From the NCBI RefSeq assembly GCF_021134715.1, contig NC_060019.1, positions 7,626,001-7,690,000 of the forward strand: a stretch of DNA of 64,000 nt, read 5' to 3'. A program made the position numbers and the translations under genes. Below the pieces are notes generated by a model. The model was not told the origin of the DNA and did no database searches. It was given only the letters and a program-made list of their open reading frames with translations. Shown here in pieces: positions 58,901-64,000 of this stretch (position 1 is the stretch's first letter; each line of letters begins with the position of its first letter). Source of the stretch: Daphnia pulex (taxonomy: Eukaryota > Arthropoda > Branchiopoda > Diplostraca > Daphniidae).

Positions 58901-61414
58901 CCCTCTTCCGGTTGTTCCGCATCATCCCTCTTCCGTATATTATACATACACACAGTTACACACAACCCGAAAGTTGACCAGAGATTCCGGCCCTTTTGTT
59001 TAACGGATGCCTTTCGTAGTAGTATGCCACACCCCGTCACTCGTTTTCTTTATTTCCCCGTTGATTTTTTCTTTTCTTTTCTACCAGACATATTATATCC
59101 CCCCACGCTATTTCATTCATACCCATCCTTCATTCCATTAATTACACGCACCTTCATTAGATATTTTTCTCTCTTTTTTCGGGCTGCTGATTTTTGTTTT
59201 TCTCTTCTTGGCTTTTGATTGATTTTCTATCTCTCAGACATTTCTTGATTGGATTCTATTTTTCTCTCTACATCTTGATTTCTTTTTCCGAGCTCTACGT
59301 ATACTATTTATACATATACCTGAAACTAGAACCATCAGTTGTATGCGTTTCTCTCTCTCTAACGTCTGATTTATTAGACTTCCTCGAATGCATACATAGA
59401 AAAACACACACGTCTATACATATTACACACGGCGAGGCTTTCCACGGATTCACCATCCACTTTATGCCCGATCGAACGTCGACGACCATCAGACTCCTCA
59501 ATCGAATTGAATTCAGAGATTTTTTTGTGACCGGCTATACCCTGGCCCGTTGATCAAATATAGACTCAACAAGTTGTAGATTAGATGTCCTGGTCTGCAT
59601 ATAAGATGAAATAATTTTTGAGTCGGTTCTGATTTTCGATCGGTTTGTTTGTGCCCGGTGATTGGTGAATCTGATCGCGAGTCCTCACTTCTTTTCAGCC
59701 TTTCATTTGCGGCCCTCTGTACTGTAGATTTATTGTACAGCAGTGGTCGATCATTTGATTGGAAATACCACACCCTGAAAATCATCTAGATAGAGTTTAT
59801 ACTGATACATGCGCATCACATCTATTTATTATATTATATCATAGATCGGGTTTTGATTGAGTGGTAGTTTTCATAGTGCAACTTGCATCCTCTATGAGCC
59901 TATATTATTATTATTACGACCATTATGTCTGATGTATAATTTATATTAGTTTTATACAAAACAATCATCAGCATTATTATTATTAGCGGGTTAATTTGGA
60001 TTGGTAGGAACGATTTATTTTTAGACCAAAAAACAAGTAGAAGACATTTTATTTATTTTATTATTTAAAAAAAAATCGCGGGTGTCACCGTTCACTTGTT
60101 TTCTTGAAAAAACCACCCCCCACCGATTTTGATGTTCCGCCTCTATTTTTCATTCACTTTTTCCTACAGTTTTTTGTCTTTGTCGTTTGTGTGACGTATT
60201 TTTAGTAACTCCTTTGTTGTGTCTGTCAGTTTGTGTGTGTCTGTGTGTGTGTGTCTGTGATGTGCACCGAATCGGGAGAGAAAAGTCTGTCCGTTGCCGG
60301 GCGGGAAATAGCAACAGCAGCAGCAGCGCCAAAATTCCGAATTCAAATCGATTTCCCCCGTATTATATGTAATAATATAATATCTAATGTCTAATGCAAT
60401 CCGTGATTCCGAATTGAGTTTCCATCCAGACGTGAATTGAACACTGGTCTTTCCTAGAATCACATACGTATGTATCTATCTATCTAAACTCCGGCGGCGG
60501 CTATGCTGCTGCTGTTAAATCCTCCGGGGTTCATCTCGGCGCTGCTCTGCCGCACGCACGAACGCGCACTGCTATACACTCTCTCCTCGGTAACGGACAC
60601 ACACACTCGTCGTGCTGTGCTGTGCTGTGTGTGTGTCTATACATCTAACGCGTCTATATTCCTTTCTTCTCCATATACACACACACGGGCGCAGCAGCAA
60701 GAGAGCTGGGCGCCCCAGCACAAAAGGAAGAGAAAATGTCTAACGCACAGCGGCAACGACTCACGCTCCCGCTCTGATGTTCTAAGCCTTTTGCCTACAC
60801 ACAGACACACACACACAGTGGGTTGGAGCGAGGGTTGGGGGGTTGCATCTCTTCCTCTCACACCCATCCACCCACACAGCCCTTGGGCGTCTTATATAGT
60901 TTGGGAGAATGCAAGAGCCAATCATACACACAACAAACACAATCTCTGTGCTGTCGGAGAGAGAGGAAGGCGGCAGCTTTCTTCTTATTTTTTATTTTTT
61001 TATTTTGGGCTGTTTTTATACATCGAAGACAAAATCGATACAAGAGCGAATCTAGAAGGCCTCTCTCTTTTCCATGGATGAGAGCGGGTGTGGCAATCTT
61101 TGATGAATGGAATAAGCAACGCAGTCGCTCGTTCTCAATGAAAAGAGTCCCGCGCCCTGATGATTGTTGTTTGTTGTTGTTGTGTTGTACATGCACATGA
61201 TATTCTGTGCTGTAGAGTAGTGACTTGATTTGTCCAGAGTCTATAGCCCAAGTTGATTATGATTTTTGCCTGCCTAATTTCTATTTACAAGTTCCATTTA
61301 TTTATTTATTTTATTTAATTTGATTTTGGGTTTTTTTTTCAAATTGAGCGCGTATGAAATGGATGGCCGTAGATCTGGGTAATAATCTTTGTCTTGTAAT
61401 GTAACAAACTAAAG
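55907..61414 (+). other. para: para intron 1 (5.5 kb)
   Basis: Long intron with T-rich and CT-rich tracts, GAA and CA repeats. In Drosophila a small optional exon (exon j) sits at this position; I did not find a counterpart by eye. ORFs of 164 and 192 codons inside it are repeat-driven. Confidence 0.75.
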
Positions 61415-61570
61415 ATGCGCTATGACGAAGACGACGAGGACGAAGGACCCAAGGCCGACCCGACGCTGGAGCAAGGCATGCCGTTGCCCATCCGGTTGAA
61501 CGCCGTTTACTCGCCAGAACTGACGGCCGTCCCCATCGAAGACATCGATCCTTACTACAAAAATCAAAGG
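61415..61570 (+). CDS. para: voltage-gated sodium channel alpha subunit (para), coding exon 2
   Basis: 52 codons between acceptor ctaaag and donor AGG|gtatgt, phase 0 on both sides. Reads [36 protein letters not shown] and [14 protein letters not shown], matching the arthropod channel N-terminus (RYDDEDEDEGPQPDPTLEQG in fly). Still N-terminal cytosolic sequence before domain I S1. The next exon (TFxVVSKG.. in relatives) is not present before position 64000. Confidence 0.95.
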
Positions 61571-61935
61571 GTATGTCATGTGGCTGTATAAGAACATTTG
61601 ATTGGATTTTTCAGTCCTAATATGCCTTATCACATTCAAATGAGATAATCGGCTATATGTCTAGTGTTTACGCTAATATTTATCTAATAGCGCAGCACAC
61701 AGTTGGGGCTAATTATTAGAAACGTCTTCCGGGCGCAATCTAATGGATAGAAAGGCCAAGACAAAAAAAAATTGGGTGGCATTTGCATCTGATTATAGTT
61801 GGGAGCGCATCTATACAGCAGAGAATGGAGGCTACTTGTTATTCTTTGCAATGGCTGTTATGTTATGCTACCGTGCTAATGACGATGGCGCCTTATTGTC
61901 TCTCTCTCTCTGCTGCTGTTGCTGCTGATATTAGG

Positions 61936-61936
<1 letters not shown>

Positions 61937-61965
<29 letters not shown>
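61937..61965. repeat. (CT)n microsatellite
   Basis: Perfect CT run in para intron 2. Confidence 0.95.
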
Positions 61966-61969
<4 letters not shown>

Positions 61970-62627
61970 GCATATCCGGTTACCACTCCCCCCCCCCGGA
62001 AGGAGGCTTAGAGCGTCTATAGAAACAAGAGCCCGGCGGCAACGGCGGTGGGTGCTCTTTGCATATAACAGCGCCACGCATTAAAAGCCGACCCATTTTG
62101 CTGGGGCCAAGGTTGGCATCCGATCCACGAGCTCTTGTTGTCCTCCCTCCTCCCTGCAATTTCCGTCGGCGCAAATCTCTAAACGGGCGGCGCGGTTATT
62201 TACATACAACAACATCAACAACATAAAGACGGGCGAAAATAACAAAAAAAAAAAAGATATCCATTCGGCTGCTGCTGTCTATAGATCTGTGGTATTAGAC
62301 TACTGTGGACTTGGATATTATTCCGTTCTCTGTATAGCTGCTGGTAAAATGAGATGAAGAATGGGTAATGGACCTATACTAGTATACACTCCGCCGGAGA
62401 GAGGAGAGGAGAGATAGACTCAATCGTGCGAAGGGTACATGTCAGCAGCTAGGAGCTCTAGTGCACAGCAGTGCTGAGGCTATTAGAGGCTCTCCTGCTG
62501 CCTATACACTTTCTGCAATTTAGCGACGGCCATGCTCTCTCTCTCTCTCTCTCTCCTCTAGACGCGCCTGTTATTTGATCTGACCGGCCCGAGTTCTGCT
62601 GGATGATGTTTGCCATTGCCAATGCCA

Positions 62628-62655
<28 letters not shown>
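62628..62655. repeat. (GT)14 microsatellite
   Basis: Perfect GT run in para intron 2. Confidence 0.95.
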
Positions 62656-62659
<4 letters not shown>

Positions 62660-62701
62660 ATGACGAAACAACAGAGAAAGAGAGAAGAGAGAGTAAAAGG
62701 A

Positions 62702-62747
62702 AAGAAGAAGAAGAAGAAGAAGAAGAAGAAGAAGAAGAAGAAGAAGA
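62702..62747. repeat. (GAA)15 microsatellite
   Basis: About 15 GAA triplets, purine on the plus (transcribed-sense) strand, in para intron 2. Confidence 0.95.
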
Positions 62748-64000
62748 GAGCGAAAGGCTAGCCGTGCGGATCAATATGAGCTGCTAGCCGAATCCTCGGC
62801 GGGGCGGATCCTCCACTTTTCCTTCATCCATCCATCCATCCAACCGCCCGGCCATCTCTCCCTTTTTTTTTTCTTCTCCTTTTTTTCCATCCACCCCCTC
62901 AGAAAACCCCCGCGAAATACAAAAAGAGAAGAAGGAAACAAAAGAGGGGAAAACTCAACAGCCCAAGCCTCCCAGCTCAACTCACAGCTCACGAGAGCTC
63001 AAGACGACAGGCCCAGCAGCTCCCCAAAATGTCGCGACATGACGGCCAGAAGAGAGAGAAAATATATATATAGAAGGAACACGCCAAACACAGAAAAAAA
63101 CTCAAACTTTTCTTTTTTTTTTCTTCCCTTCGACATGATTCCGCAATAAATAGATGGGAAAATAAAAAAAAATAAAAAAAGCAAAAAGCCGGAAAACTAT
63201 AGACACACGCCGGAGCTGTCGTCATCGTCAGAGAGCCCGGCCTCTCTGTGTGTGTGTGTGTATGTACTATTTAGTCATGCAGTTCGTGAATGCGACGATT
63301 CCATTCGTCGAATAGTATAGACGAGAGAAAGTCGACGCATTTTTCTCTTCTTCTTTTTCGTTTTGGCTTTCGATCCTTTTGTCTCGAAAGTGAACCGCTC
63401 GGCTCTATTTCCTGGCGACAGCAGCAGCTAAAGGCAGCAGCAGCTATATAGCAGCAGCAGATAGAAGCGGATCACATATCTAAATAGAGGACAAACTTCC
63501 GCGCGATGGATCAGTGCGCATTGAGAGAGAGAGAGAGAGTCGAGTTCTTATATAATATTAGGCGCTGCGCCTATCAAGACAAACTCCGGCGGGAATTTCC
63601 TTTGGGTTTGTCCCCAAGGAGTCGATCGACTATTTTCTCACGAAAAAGAAACCAAAAAGAAATAAACGAAATAAAAGAATATCAAGCGAGTGCGCGTTTA
63701 GTAGAAGATTCAATTGATTTTGATTTGACCCCCTCTCGTTTTCTTTATATATTTATTTATATATAGCTACACACACCGGCCGTTATTGTTGTTTTAACAA
63801 CTCCCTACCTGGACATGTAGACACACACATTCTCCAGGGCTTGAGTGGAACGCTGCGTGTGCGATAGGTTTGAGGTACCGCTGCGAGTCGGTTGGGATTG
63901 GGAGGGTGGTGGCGTCGCAATAGCATACAGGAACCCAACGATCCTGTACGTGTGTGTGTATACTATACTATAGCGGAATGTCTGCAGTGCATGTCGACAG

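Larger units (their letters stand above)
61571..64000 (+). other. para: para intron 2 (partial)
   Basis: No exon recognised. Holds (CT)n at 61937-61965 and 62535-62555, (TG)14 at 62628-62655, (GAA)n at 62702-62747 and a C9-10 run near 61988. Confidence 0.7.

Noticed and set aside
60503..61081. 192-codon plus-strand ORF in para intron 1
   Set aside because: Composed mainly of CA/TG repeat translation (THTHT-type stretches) with no domain. It lies inside an intron of a firmly identified gene.

Overview
The window is animal nuclear DNA with spliced genes (GT-AG introns, many under 150 bases). It is most likely from an arthropod, and I infer a small crustacean such as a water flea. The support is the N-terminus of a para-type voltage-gated sodium channel, blocks of the arthropod telomere pentamer TTAGG inside the window, compact introns, and long intergenic DNA rich in CAG/CTG, CA/TG and AG/CT microsatellites. 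The species cannot be proved from the sequence. I see no bacterial-type operons, CRISPR arrays, rRNA or tRNA genes.

Layout. 1-7029: no convincing gene; the right part is probably 3' UTR and downstream DNA of the next gene. 7030-15946 (minus, with an alternative first exon at 17317-17560): a complete class-1 P4-ATPase phospholipid flippase of the ATP8B group. I reconstructed it as 20 exons whose phases all agree (1359 codons). It carries two mutually exclusive versions of one membrane exon, 9586-9811 and 8686-8911. 17561-22906: non-coding as far as I can see. 22907-27387 (minus): an LRRC49-type leucine-rich-repeat protein in five exons (840 aa), a predicted tubulin polyglutamylase complex subunit. 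27934-28409 (minus): a three-exon Cks cyclin-dependent-kinase subunit (83 aa). 32932-33537 (minus): an intronless, unrecognised 201-aa basic, proline-rich protein with its own TATA-like box and poly(A) signal.

36050-39480 is a repeat region. It holds an AT-rich unit of about 1.1 kb duplicated in tandem, each copy ending in a TTAGG block and a cluster of short GC-rich palindromes (CACGGCGAAGCCGTG). About 39.5-55 kb is gene-poor DNA crowded with GGAGC/GCTCC words, CAG/CTG runs and TATA palindromes. It contains two weakly supported coding candidates: a possible first exon at 49337-49445 and an 85-aa signal-peptide ORF at 54808-55065. From 55751 to the right edge (plus) lie the first two coding exons of the para sodium channel, separated by a 5.5-kb intron; the rest of that gene is outside the window.

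The genes look like independent housekeeping and neuronal loci, not a functional cluster. The most notable points are the tandem alternative exons (and probable alternative N-termini) of the flippase, and the interstitial telomere-repeat/palindrome element.
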